A stretch of DNA of 46,158 nucleotides from Brevundimonas sp. GTDB taxonomy: Bacteria > Pseudomonadota > Alphaproteobacteria > Caulobacterales > Caulobacteraceae. The DNA is taken from assembly GCF_027484365.1 (NCBI RefSeq), contig NZ_JAIXTC010000001.1:1-46158 (forward strand), in the 5' to 3' direction. Shown in pieces: positions 24,790 through 33,247 of this stretch. Every line of letters starts with the position of its first letter. Position 1 is the stretch's first letter. The notes under the pieces are model-generated. The model did no database searches. It saw nothing but the letters and a program-made list of their open reading frames with translations, and was not told the origin of the DNA. Position numbers and translations under genes: made by a program.

Positions 24790-25397
24790 CTGGATGGGGT
24801 CCCCCAAAGAAACCGGTTGTGTGGACGTAGCCAACGATTGAACGCCTTTCGGCCACAGTTCAAGTCTCGGGATGAGACAGGGCTGCGCCCACGGCACGCA
24901 CCTTGTATCCCGCCGTCTTTTGGAGCGTCAAGCCTTATCGCTGCGGCCACGCCGTTCGCTCTGTCCGAAAAATGTCATTCATCTCGGCTGCTTAGCCTTC
25001 TCCCGGCAGGCGAGTGGTCAGGGCTCGCGCAAACGCAACATCAGGGCCGCCGCCCCCCTGTCGCCGGCCGCGCTTTTGGCCCCGCTTCACCGTTTCGCCT
25101 TGATCCCACACGGTCCGGGCGTCATTGCGACAAGGTTAAACCCCGGTATGTGAACGCTTTTCGGTCGACCGCCGCGGTGCCGGGGGCGACGCGGCGGTTC
25201 ACCCGCGCTGCAACCGGGCGCCGATCCGGGCATCTCGCCATGCGCCAACCGGGACAGCATCGCTTCGCGACAGGGGCGAACCGCCCCCCCCCGGCCTTCC
25301 CCTCCGCACGAGAGGCGAAGTCCGTGGCGCAAGTGACACAGGTCAAGGAGGACTGGCCTGCGTTGCGTCCGCCGGCCTCAATGTCCATAAGGGCGCC
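24790..25397. other. 608-base intergenic region upstream of the secreted-protein gene
   Basis: Apart from the candidate promoter at 24903-24931 and the leader of the minus-strand gene, I see no coding potential I can support here. Short open frames occur on both strands but have no ribosome site, conserved motif or codon pattern. Several C/G homopolymers (for example around 25280-25290) occur before the sulfotransferase gene. The space could hold a regulatory RNA or a decayed gene. Confidence 0.4.
24903..24931 (-). promoter_or_regulatory. Candidate promoter for the secreted-protein gene
   Basis: On the minus strand TTGACG (complement of 24926-24931), 17 bases, then ATACAA (complement of 24903-24908). 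The -35 also matches Caulobacter TTGACGS. A start near 24896 would give a leader of about 105 bases, long enough for regulation or mRNA stabilisation. Confidence 0.4.
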
Positions 25398-26042
25398 GTG
25401 CCCAAGCCCGTCATTATATCCCTCCACCTGCCCAAGTCGGGCGGAACCTCCATGCGCATCAGCCTGGAGCGGCAGTTCGGCGAAAGGGCGCGCTTCGACT
25501 ACGGCCGGGGCCCTCTGGGACCGGACATCGATCTGGTCGAAACCAGCCTGCCGCCGCACATCGCCCTGGTTCACGGCCATTTCCGCCCGGCGCGCTACCT
25601 CGCCGCGGTCCCGGACGCCTTCTGGTTCACCTTCCTGCGCCATCCGGTCGATCTGCTGATCTCCATGTATTTCTTCTGGCAGACGATGCCGTTCGAAGGG
25701 CAGGACCTCCACCGCCGCTTCCTGGACGAGCAGCCGGAGATCGAGGCCTTCGCGACCTGGCCCCGGATCCAGAGGTTTTCGTCCGAGACCTTCTTCGGCG
25801 GCCACGACATGGGGCGGTTCGACTTCATCGGCTTCCACGAGACGCGCGCCGACGACATGGTGCGGCTCAACACCCTGGCGGGGCTGACGCTGGACCCCGG
25901 CCTGCACGAGAACCGCACCCATTCGCGCGACGACCCCCGCGCCGCGCTCGTCGCGAACCCCGTGCGGATGGCCCGCCTGCACGACCTGCTCGCCGACGAC
26001 GTCCGCTTCTATGAGACCGTGCGCGCGACCCGCGCGGCCTGA
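25398..26042 (+). CDS. Sulfotransferase family protein
   Basis: 214 residues. The 5'-phosphosulfate loop is LHLPKSGGTSM (residues 9-19) and the 3'-phosphate motif is FLRHPVDLLISMY (79-91), the two PAPS-binding signatures of the Sulfotransfer_2-type fold. HIALVHGHF before it probably holds the active-site His. It would transfer sulfate from PAPS to a glycan. It starts with GTG after AAGGG. Its last 34 bases overlap the 3' end of the convergent glycosyltransferase. PAPS synthesis genes are not in the window. Some family members have lost the activity, so the substrate remains open. Confidence 0.78.
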   Translation: MPKPVIISLHLPKSGGTSMRISLERQFGERARFDYGRGPLGPDIDLVETSLPPHIALVHGHFRPARYLAAVPDAFWFTFLRHPVDLLISMYFFWQTMPFEGQDLHRRFLDEQPEIEAFATWPRIQRFSSETFFGGHDMGRFDFIGFHETRADDMVRLNTLAGLTLDPGLHENRTHSRDDPRAALVANPVRMARLHDLLADDVRFYETVRATRAA

Positions 26043-28579
26043 TCCCAGGGTAAGGCAGGATCCTGGAGCGGGGGCCTGAGCCGGTCGAACGGGCGGCCGG
26101 TCCGGTCGAAATGGGGATTGAACCCGGCGTCCTCGCCGAATCGCTCGCCCCACCGTTGCCTCAACAGGGCCTGGGCCGCCAGGGAAGTCGCCCGATCCTC
26201 GCCGGACACGCTGAAGCCCCGGGTCTTGGATTCCAGGTGGTAGAGGGTCGCATAGGGGTCGTAGATCACCGACAGGCCCTCGGCCCGGGCGCGGTAACAG
26301 AGGTCCGCATCATTGCCTTCCAGCGGGAAGTTGGCGGCGTCGAACCCGCCCAGCGCACGGAACACCCCGGTTCTGACAGCCATACAGGCGCCGGTGACCA
26401 CCGGGCTGGCGTGAAGCAGGGCGTGCCGGCCCAGATAGCCGCCGTCCGATCCTGCAACCCCGACACCGTCGTGGATCAGGAAGTCGGGCGCGTGGCCGCG
26501 GGAAATGAAGCCCGCGTGCTGGATCGTGCCGTCCGCATACAGCAGCCGGCAGCCGACGACCCCGACCTCGGGCCGCAACGCCTGCGACGCCAGCTCATCC
26601 AGCCAGTCGGGCGTCAGGACCACCGTGTCGTTATTGAGGAAGACGAGCACCTCCCCCGTCGCCCGGTCCGCCGCCAGGTTGTTCATCAGGGCCCAGTTGA
26701 ACGCGCCATTGAACGGCAGGATCGTGATGTCGCCGGCCGCGGCGAGCGGATCGAGGTAGGCCCGGGTCCCAGGCTCGCGGCTCTCGTGGTCGATCACGAT
26801 CAGCTCGAGCGCGCAGCGATTGGCGGGCCGGTGCGCCAGAATACTGTCGATGCAGGGCTTGAGCAGATCCAGACGGTCGCGGGTCGGAACGATGACAGAG
26901 ACACGGACGTCTTCGCCGGGGAAGCGCACGCGGACCGCGCCCGGCACGACCGCGCCCAGCGCGTCATCCCGAGGCTCGACCGTCGCCGGCGGAACAGACG
27001 TTGCGAGGTCGCGGGCCACGCAGCGCGCCCAGATCGTTCCGTCCGCGTCGTTCACGGCCGGACCCGAACGCGTGCACAGGACGGACGCGACATGGCCGAC
27101 CGCGCCAGGCGTGGCGCCGATGCGCAGCAGGGCGTCGCAGCCGTGAAGTCCGCCGCAATCTTTCTGCAGCCCCGCCGCTTCCAGCGCGCCGGACCGGAAG
27201 GCCAGCACCGTGCCGACGTAGGGTAATTGTTGCAACATATCCCTGTCGAACCCGGCCTTCAGGATCGGGGCGCAATGCCGCTGGACCGGCCGTTCGCGGC
27301 CGTCTTCCGGATCGAAGGCGTCCTCATCGGCATACAGGGCCTGGAGGCCGTCCGATCGGGCGAAGGCCGATGCAAACTCCGCCAGCGCCCGGCCGGACAG
27401 GACGGCGCCTGAATCCGTCAGCAGAACGAACGGCGTCCCCGGTCCTGACGTCAGCGCCTCGGCTGCGCGTTGACCGGGATCGGCCGTCCGGGTGACGAGG
27501 ACGACCGGGTTCGACCGGCCCCGCCCCCGGCTCCGCGCCGCGATGTCGGCAGCCGCATACTCGAGCGTGGAATCGACCAGAAGCACCAGACGGTCCGGGG
27601 CGGTCATCTGGCCTTCAAGACTTGCCGCGGCCCAGAACAGGGACTGGTGCGAACGGCCGACGCCGTCCAGCAAGACGGTGAAGCCCTCTCCGTCCGGCCG
27701 GACCACGTCCGGACGCCGGTAATGGTCCTCGAAATAGTCGCCGTAGTCGGCCAGCGGCCGGCCCATCCCCGAGATCACGGCGGGCAGCATGCGTTCCAGC
27801 CGGTCCAGCGTCGCGCGAACGGACGCGATCTCCTGTTTCAGGGCCCCGAGCCCCGTCGCCGGAGCAGGCTGGACATGGATTTCGCCCCGGCCGAGCACCC
27901 GCCCGTCGGGTGCGGCCCGCACCTCGATCCGCGTCGGCCCGGAGTCCGTCCGGCTCGGCAGGGGGATCTCGAAACCCACCAGGCCGTCGCCGCCGAACTG
28001 GTCCTGAACGTTGCGGCGGAACCGGTCCGCTCGCCCGGCCGCCATAAAGACGCCGTCCCCGTAAACCTCGACCAGCACGGGCCCCGCGCTCGCCTCCGCC
28101 CCCCGCGCCATCGCCCAACCGATAACGAGCGCGGAGTCCAGTCGGTCCACCGCGCCGCGGACCGAGGCGAGGCTTCTGAGGAACTGCAGCCCGCGCTGGG
28201 TCACCGTTTCGCCCGACCGGAACGCAGAATCGGAGAGGATCGCAAAATACGCCCCCGGCCAGGAATCGCCCCATGCTCTCAACGCTGCGCGCCCCTCAGC
28301 AGTCAGAGGCAGGGCCTTGGAGGCCCAGTCCAGCTGTTTGGCCGTCGGCCCCGGCAAGACGCCCCAGATGTCCCGCCCATGATCGGCCGCTTTCACCACA
28401 CGTTCGGCGAACTCGGCAGTAGCGAAGAATCCGGCGGCCAACTCCGCTCGCGTGAAGACGAGCGCCTTATCGACAACGACTTCGGATTCGGGCTCACGAT
28501 CGAGCACGAAGCGATACATCTGGACGACGTCATTCCGGCTGGCCAGCCGATTGGCGCCAGAGGCGAGAGGCGGGCTCAT
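26009..28579 (-). CDS. Multidomain glycosyltransferase: DUF4214-like N-terminus plus C-terminal GT2
   Basis: 856 residues. Residues about 12-70 (DVVQMYRFVLDREPESE...LAAGFFATAEFAERV) resemble a single DUF4214 unit. Residues 170-250 look beta-rich (VLVEVYGDGVFMAAGRADRF) and are followed by a predicted coiled coil near 250-275. A degenerate Rossmann-like domain lies at about 305-520 (RLVLLVDSTLEYAAADIAAR, LYADEDAFDP). A clear GT2 domain begins near 558: VRVSVIVPTRDRLDLLKPCI, VFLNNDTVVLTPDWLDEL (DxD equivalent), then VVTGACMAVR and FPLEGNDADLCYRARAEG. The layout of two GT2-type units with D-E-D and N-D-A-D motifs is seen in rhamnosyltransferase-like capsule enzymes. Acceptor unknown. Confidence 0.82.
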   Translation of the reverse strand: MSPPLASGANRLASRNDVVQMYRFVLDREPESEVVVDKALVFTRAELAAGFFATAEFAERVVKAADHGRDIWGVLPGPTAKQLDWASKALPLTAEGRAALRAWGDSWPGAYFAILSDSAFRSGETVTQRGLQFLRSLASVRGAVDRLDSALVIGWAMARGAEASAGPVLVEVYGDGVFMAAGRADRFRRNVQDQFGGDGLVGFEIPLPSRTDSGPTRIEVRAAPDGRVLGRGEIHVQPAPATGLGALKQEIASVRATLDRLERMLPAVISGMGRPLADYGDYFEDHYRRPDVVRPDGEGFTVLLDGVGRSHQSLFWAAASLEGQMTAPDRLVLLVDSTLEYAAADIAARSRGRGRSNPVVLVTRTADPGQRAAEALTSGPGTPFVLLTDSGAVLSGRALAEFASAFARSDGLQALYADEDAFDPEDGRERPVQRHCAPILKAGFDRDMLQQLPYVGTVLAFRSGALEAAGLQKDCGGLHGCDALLRIGATPGAVGHVASVLCTRSGPAVNDADGTIWARCVARDLATSVPPATVEPRDDALGAVVPGAVRVRFPGEDVRVSVIVPTRDRLDLLKPCIDSILAHRPANRCALELIVIDHESREPGTRAYLDPLAAAGDITILPFNGAFNWALMNNLAADRATGEVLVFLNNDTVVLTPDWLDELASQALRPEVGVVGCRLLYADGTIQHAGFISRGHAPDFLIHDGVGVAGSDGGYLGRHALLHASPVVTGACMAVRTGVFRALGGFDAANFPLEGNDADLCYRARAEGLSVIYDPYATLYHLESKTRGFSVSGEDRATSLAAQALLRQRWGERFGEDAGFNPHFDRTGRPFDRLRPPLQDPALPWDQAARVARTVS

Positions 28580-28755
28580 ACGATGCTCGGCATTGAACTG
28601 AGCGAACCCTAGCCGCGCCCTTTCGCCTCGTCGATAGCCGGTTTCTCGGGCTCTTCAGCCAAAGCCGCCTTGCCTGTTGAGGGTCAACGGCTATGGATCG
28701 TCCGGCAGATCGTGCCTGAGTGCGGAGCGATCCCCTTACTGCGTCGAGACACCGA

Positions 28756-30597
28756 ATGAAGCCGGCACGCCCACGCTCCAGGACCATCGCGCGACCGGCA
28801 GCGACCTTCATCTCTGTCGCCGACCTGGTGTCCTTCCTGCGCTTCCATACCACCCTGTCCGGGATACAGCGGGTCCAGGCGAACGTCGTCACAAGCCTGG
28901 TGAAACAGGGTCGGACCGACGCCCGCTTCATCCTCACCGGCGGACCGGAGTCGGGCACCACGCCGTTCCGGGAGATTCCGGTCGAGCCGCTCGTCGCCAT
29001 GATCGCCTACGTCAGCGGTTCCGTCGTCGACCGCGCCGGCCTCGACGCTGCGCTGGACCGATGCGAAAGCGCCAGCCGACCCTTCGCTCCGCCTCCGGGC
29101 AGCACGATCATCTTGCTGGGCAGTTTCTGGAGCAACGACAACACCGTCGACCGCTACATCGAGATCAAGCGCAGCGGGGTCCGCATCGGAGTCTATATCT
29201 ACGACCTGATCCCGATAACCCACCCGCAGTTCTGCGACGCCTACCTGTGCCGCACTTTCTCCGCCGCCCTGCTGGACCTCTGCCTGCTCGCCGACTTTTA
29301 TCTCACCATTTCCGCCCACACCAACCGCGAGCTCGGCCGATTCCTGGCCGCGGAGGGCGCCCGTCCCGTGCCGATCCGGACCGTGCCGCTGGCCCACTCC
29401 ATGGAGAGCCGGACCGGATCGGAGCGGGCGTGGCCAACGGCACTGAAACGGCTGCGGGGTCGCGAGTTCGTCGCCTATGTCTCCACGATTGAGGGTCGCA
29501 AGAACCACCTCTACGCCGTCAACCTCTGGCGTCAGCTCATCAAGGAAGGGCGGACGGTCCCCGATCTGCTCCTGGCCGGCCGCAAGGGTTGGCGGATCGC
29601 CGGTCTGATGGATCTTCTTGAAGCCACCGACAATCTCGACGGACGGGTCCACCTGGCCCACGGGCTTTCGGACTCTGACCTCAGAGCCGTCTATGTAGGC
29701 AGCCTCTTCACCCTGTTCAGTTCATTCACCGAGGGGTGGGGCCTGCCGGTCGGCGAGAGCCTGGCCTGCGGAACACCATGCGCCGCCTCCAACGCGGCAT
29801 CGATCCCGGAGGTCGGCGGCGAGTTCGTCGACTACTTCGACCCAACCAACCTGCAGGATGGCGTACGGGTCGTCGGCCGCCTGATCGAGGATCGCGGCTA
29901 CCTCGCGGAACGGCGCCGCCATATCGTCGAAGACTTTGTGCCCCGAACATGGGACGACGTAGCCGGAGATTTCATGACTCAGGTGGACGAGTTGAAAAAC
30001 ACCCCGCCCCTGCCGCTCGACTTGCCGGTGCTACGCCCCGGAGGCTTCTACCGGCCAGGGGACCTGTTCGATCCGCCCTCCTCCAAACAGGCGCACGACG
30101 CGCGGGCGACCCGCTTCCTAATCGCAGGTTCCTTCTACGCCCCCGAGAACATCGGGGCGTGGATGAAAGGCCCTTCGGGCGAGATCGCCTTCAAGACCGG
30201 CCTGACCCCGGGCGAACCTGTGATCGTCTACGTGTCGCTGTTCTCGACCGGGCTTCTTGCCGACTGCAAAATCAAGATCGGGCTCGACACCGCGCCGGGT
30301 CTCAATGAGTTAAAGCCGATCGCCATTGGCGGCGGCGCCTTCAACACCTTCGCGTCCCGGATGCCCACGGCGCACCTTCAGGTGCGCGGACACGTCGGAA
30401 ACGATGGTCTGTGCCGCCTGAACCTCGAGATTGTAGGCGACTACGCCCGCCCGCCGGCCGACACGCGGGATCTGGGTCTGGGAATCGCCGGCCTGGGCTT
30501 TGCGGCAGCGGCCGATGTCGCAGCCCGGACCGATATCCTCGAGGCCCTGACGTTCAAACAGGCGACCGAGGAGGCGGCCCGGCGGCCCGGTTCCTGA
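28756..30597 (+). CDS. GT4-family glycosyltransferase with C-terminal beta domain
   Basis: 613 residues from ATG 28756 (an in-frame GTG at 28720 is possible). N-terminal Rossmann part: LVSFLRFHTTLSGIQRVQAN. C-terminal GT-B half: FVAYVSTIEGRKNHLYAVNL (near 239-258), LAGRKGWR, then SSFTEGWGLPVGESLACGTP (near 322-341) with the nucleotide-sugar-binding Glu pair typical of GT4. After about residue 420 there is an added all-beta domain of about 150 residues (FYAPENIGAWMKGPSGEIAF ... LQVRGHVGNDGLCRLNLEIV), shared with the next gene. Donor and acceptor cannot be read. GDP-D-rhamnose or GDP-mannose made nearby are candidates. Confidence 0.83.
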   Translation: MKPARPRSRTIARPAATFISVADLVSFLRFHTTLSGIQRVQANVVTSLVKQGRTDARFILTGGPESGTTPFREIPVEPLVAMIAYVSGSVVDRAGLDAALDRCESASRPFAPPPGSTIILLGSFWSNDNTVDRYIEIKRSGVRIGVYIYDLIPITHPQFCDAYLCRTFSAALLDLCLLADFYLTISAHTNRELGRFLAAEGARPVPIRTVPLAHSMESRTGSERAWPTALKRLRGREFVAYVSTIEGRKNHLYAVNLWRQLIKEGRTVPDLLLAGRKGWRIAGLMDLLEATDNLDGRVHLAHGLSDSDLRAVYVGSLFTLFSSFTEGWGLPVGESLACGTPCAASNAASIPEVGGEFVDYFDPTNLQDGVRVVGRLIEDRGYLAERRRHIVEDFVPRTWDDVAGDFMTQVDELKNTPPLPLDLPVLRPGGFYRPGDLFDPPSSKQAHDARATRFLIAGSFYAPENIGAWMKGPSGEIAFKTGLTPGEPVIVYVSLFSTGLLADCKIKIGLDTAPGLNELKPIAIGGGAFNTFASRMPTAHLQVRGHVGNDGLCRLNLEIVGDYARPPADTRDLGLGIAGLGFAAAADVAARTDILEALTFKQATEEAARRPGS

Positions 30598-30918
30598 AAC
30601 ACCCGGGTACAGCAACATCCTCTCGCAGGATTATTCCCGCGCTGGCTTGGCCGCCGTCCGGGACGGGCGCGAGGAGCAGGCCTTGAGGTCGACGATACTG
30701 TCGCGTTCGGGGGCTACGAACCAGGGATCCGCCGCCGAACTGAACAACGATCCGGAGCTTCGCTCCTGACGTGTCGCCTATGCGAGAGCCCCGGGGTCTG
30801 TGGCCGAAAAAACGCTGTCAGGCCGGCAGTGCGATAACGACATGCGCCGCATTGCCAACCGTCGTCGAGCCTGTAAGAGGTCTGAAATCCCAGATACTTT
30901 GGTGATCCAGACCGCCGC
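30598..30918. other. 321-base gap between the paralogous glycosyltransferase genes
   Basis: I see no gene here. A small hairpin GGAGC-TTC-GCTCC lies at 30754-30766, and short open frames lack ribosome sites. The end of a duplicated unit or a promoter for the second GT4 gene could lie here. Confidence 0.35.
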
Positions 30919-33132
30919 ATGCAGGCTTCGATCACTAGCGAGGAGTTGACGAAATTGCGTTGGAAATCTTTGTTGCGCGGCAAATCCGTGAACCAACGCA
31001 AGATCGGCGATGGTTATCGGGATGCTCACGAGTGGACACACGCGGCGGCGGCCTATCGAGAATACCTGAACACCCATCCCAAGGATGCTGGCATCTGGGT
31101 TCAGCTCGGCCACGCGCTGAAGGAGAACGGCGATCTGGCCGAGGCCGAGCAGGCCTATGAGACGGCCGTGTCCGTGGCTCCCAATGACGCGGACGGATAC
31201 GTTCATCTGGGCCACGTCCTGAAGCGACAGGACAAGAATATTTCAGCTCTTGAAGCCTTCCGTGGCGCGTCCCGGGCAGGCGCAGGCGAGCATGTCAACA
31301 GCGAGATCGAAATCCTTATGAAAGCCGTCCAAAGCGATTTGCCGCTGACTAAAGCAAGCAACGCCTATCTGATGTCTATTCAGGATCTGTTCGTATACTT
31401 GCGGGCCCATCCAACCATGTCGGGCATTCAGCGGGTTCAGGCAGGTCTCGCTCTGGCGCTGATGGAAATGGAAGATGTCGATGTCGGTTTCATCCTGACC
31501 GATTTCTCCGAGTTGCTGGAAACGGGCAGCTTCTGGCTTCTTCGGCACACCGACGTGAAGAGGATGATCGAGTACGCTGCCGGAGCGCGCGTCGATCATC
31601 AGCGCCTGCGGAAACTCCTTTCAGCCTGCGAACACAATGCTTCACCGATCTTCGCAGGCGAGGGAAATACGATCGTCCTGTCGGGCGCCTTCTGGGGTCT
31701 CGACAACACATGCGACCGCTACCTTCCGGCCAAGCGGAAAGGCGCACGCCTCGCCGTCTACATCTACGACATCATCCCGATCTCACATCCGCAGTACTGC
31801 GATGAGGGTCTGGCCAGGGATTTCACCACCGCGCTGAGCGAAATCGGTCTGATCTGCGACTATATGCTGACGATCTCGGACTACACGCGCTCGGTCCTGG
31901 ACCAGTTCCTGTCCGACCACGGCGGGCGCGCCATTCCTACGGCGACGGTACCTCTGGCCCACTCGCTCACCGGACCGCCCAGCGATGTCATGAGCTGGCC
32001 TTCGAGCATGCAGCGCCTGCGCGGACGGGAGTACGTCACCTATGTCTCCACCATCGAGGGCCGCAAGAACCACGCCTATGTCGTGAACGTCTGGCGCAAG
32101 TTGATCGAACAGGGCGTGGATGTTCCCGACCTGGTCTTCGTCGGCCGCAAGGGCTGGCGCATCAACGGCCTGCTCGATCTCCTGGATGGCACGAAGAACC
32201 TGGGCGGCAGGATTCATATCGTCCACGATCTGACCGACGCCGAACTCAATGCGGTCTATGAAGGCAGCCTGTTCACCGTATTCACCAGCTTCGTCGAGGG
32301 TTGGGGATTGCCGGTCGGCGAGAGCCTGATGCACCATATTCCGTGCGTCGCTTCGGGCAGTTCTTCCATCCCCGAGGTCGGAGGCGATTTCGTCGACTAT
32401 ATCGACCCCGAAAATGTCCAGAGCGGGGTCGAGGTGATCGGCCGCATGATCACCGACCGCGACTACCTAGCTTCCCGCAAAAAGAACATCATCGACAATT
32501 TCCATCCGCGTGGTTGGGATGAGGTCGCCGCCCTATTCGTGCAGCGAATGGTGGACTACTCGGACCTGCCGGTGGCGGAAGCCAAGGTTCCGATGCTGAC
32601 CGAGGGACAACAGCTTCGCCCGGGCGACCTTGTCGACCGGCGGTCGGCCCTGATCGGCTATGTGGGCAGCCCCTCGCGCCTCATGATCGTGGAGGATTTC
32701 TATCCCGCCGAACACTGGGGCGCCTGGATGCGCGGCGGATTCGGAGAGGTTGTCTTCCGGACCAACCTGCTCGAGGGCACGCCGATCATGGTCTATGTGA
32801 AAATCAACCCCGCCCCATGGTACGGCGAATGCCGAACCACGATCTGTCTCGGCGACGGGCGAGCCGCCGAAACACGGCCGCTATCGGCCCACGATATCGA
32901 CCGGAGCGGCGGCCTGTTCCGCCTTAAGGGTTTCGTCGGCGGGAACGGGATCTGCCGCGTCAGCATCGAAGTGGACGGCGAGTGGACGGTGCCGGAAGGC
33001 GACGTTAGAAACTTCACGGTCGGCCTTGTGGGCTTGGGTTACGCGCGAACGACGAACGTTGAGGCCCGTGCTGATCTGCTTGAATCCTTCACGTTCGGTT
33101 CCGCATCGGTGGCCCGCGATACGAACGCCTAG
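30919..33132 (+). CDS. TPR-fused GT4-family glycosyltransferase with C-terminal beta domain
   Basis: 737 residues. Residues about 28-120 form two to three TPR units (AAAAYREYLNTHPKDAGIWV, HALKENGDLAEAEQAYETAV, HLGHVLKRQDKNISALEAF). Then comes a GT4 body closely paralogous to the preceding gene: HPTMSGIQRVQAGLAL, YVSTIEGRKNHAYVVNVW (about 375-392), FVEGWGLPVGESLMHHIPC (about 458-476). The same C-terminal beta domain follows (YPAEHWGAWMRGGFGEVVF). TPR-GT fusions include protein O-glycosyltransferases such as FlmG-type flagellin transferases, so protein glycosylation is a real alternative to polysaccharide synthesis. ATG 30919 is not preceded by a strong ribosome site. A large stem-loop follows the stop. 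Confidence 0.84.
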   Translation: MQASITSEELTKLRWKSLLRGKSVNQRKIGDGYRDAHEWTHAAAAYREYLNTHPKDAGIWVQLGHALKENGDLAEAEQAYETAVSVAPNDADGYVHLGHVLKRQDKNISALEAFRGASRAGAGEHVNSEIEILMKAVQSDLPLTKASNAYLMSIQDLFVYLRAHPTMSGIQRVQAGLALALMEMEDVDVGFILTDFSELLETGSFWLLRHTDVKRMIEYAAGARVDHQRLRKLLSACEHNASPIFAGEGNTIVLSGAFWGLDNTCDRYLPAKRKGARLAVYIYDIIPISHPQYCDEGLARDFTTALSEIGLICDYMLTISDYTRSVLDQFLSDHGGRAIPTATVPLAHSLTGPPSDVMSWPSSMQRLRGREYVTYVSTIEGRKNHAYVVNVWRKLIEQGVDVPDLVFVGRKGWRINGLLDLLDGTKNLGGRIHIVHDLTDAELNAVYEGSLFTVFTSFVEGWGLPVGESLMHHIPCVASGSSSIPEVGGDFVDYIDPENVQSGVEVIGRMITDRDYLASRKKNIIDNFHPRGWDEVAALFVQRMVDYSDLPVAEAKVPMLTEGQQLRPGDLVDRRSALIGYVGSPSRLMIVEDFYPAEHWGAWMRGGFGEVVFRTNLLEGTPIMVYVKINPAPWYGECRTTICLGDGRAAETRPLSAHDIDRSGGLFRLKGFVGGNGICRVSIEVDGEWTVPEGDVRNFTVGLVGLGYARTTNVEARADLLESFTFGSASVARDTNA

Positions 33133-33140
33133 AAGACAGC

Positions 33141-33179
33141 GCAAGCGATAGCAGCTAGGTCGAGGCTGATATCGCTTGC
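33141..33179 (+). terminator. Long stem-loop after the TPR-glycosyltransferase gene
   Basis: GCAAGCGATA (33141-33150) pairs with TATCGCTTGC (33170-33179). Inside, CAGC pairs with GCTG after one G-A mismatch, leaving a 9-base loop. It starts 8 bases after the stop codon. No U-run follows directly, so it may terminate weakly or protect the mRNA 3' end. Confidence 0.6.
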
Positions 33180-33247
33180 CTCACGGCGCGCCTTCTGGCT
33201 TTTCCCGCCTGACGATCGTCGCGCCCGAATGTGAACCCGAGAGACCC

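Noticed and set aside
24872..25153. A 93-codon plus-strand frame in the gap before the sulfotransferase
   Set aside because: No ribosome site, low-complexity Arg/Leu/Ala composition, and it overlaps the candidate promoter of the opposite gene.
23293..25659. A 788-codon open frame on the plus strand
   Set aside because: It is antisense to the secreted-protein gene and continues through its terminator. Its composition (very Arg/Gly/Asp/Val-rich, no motif) is a shadow caused by high GC and third-position bias.
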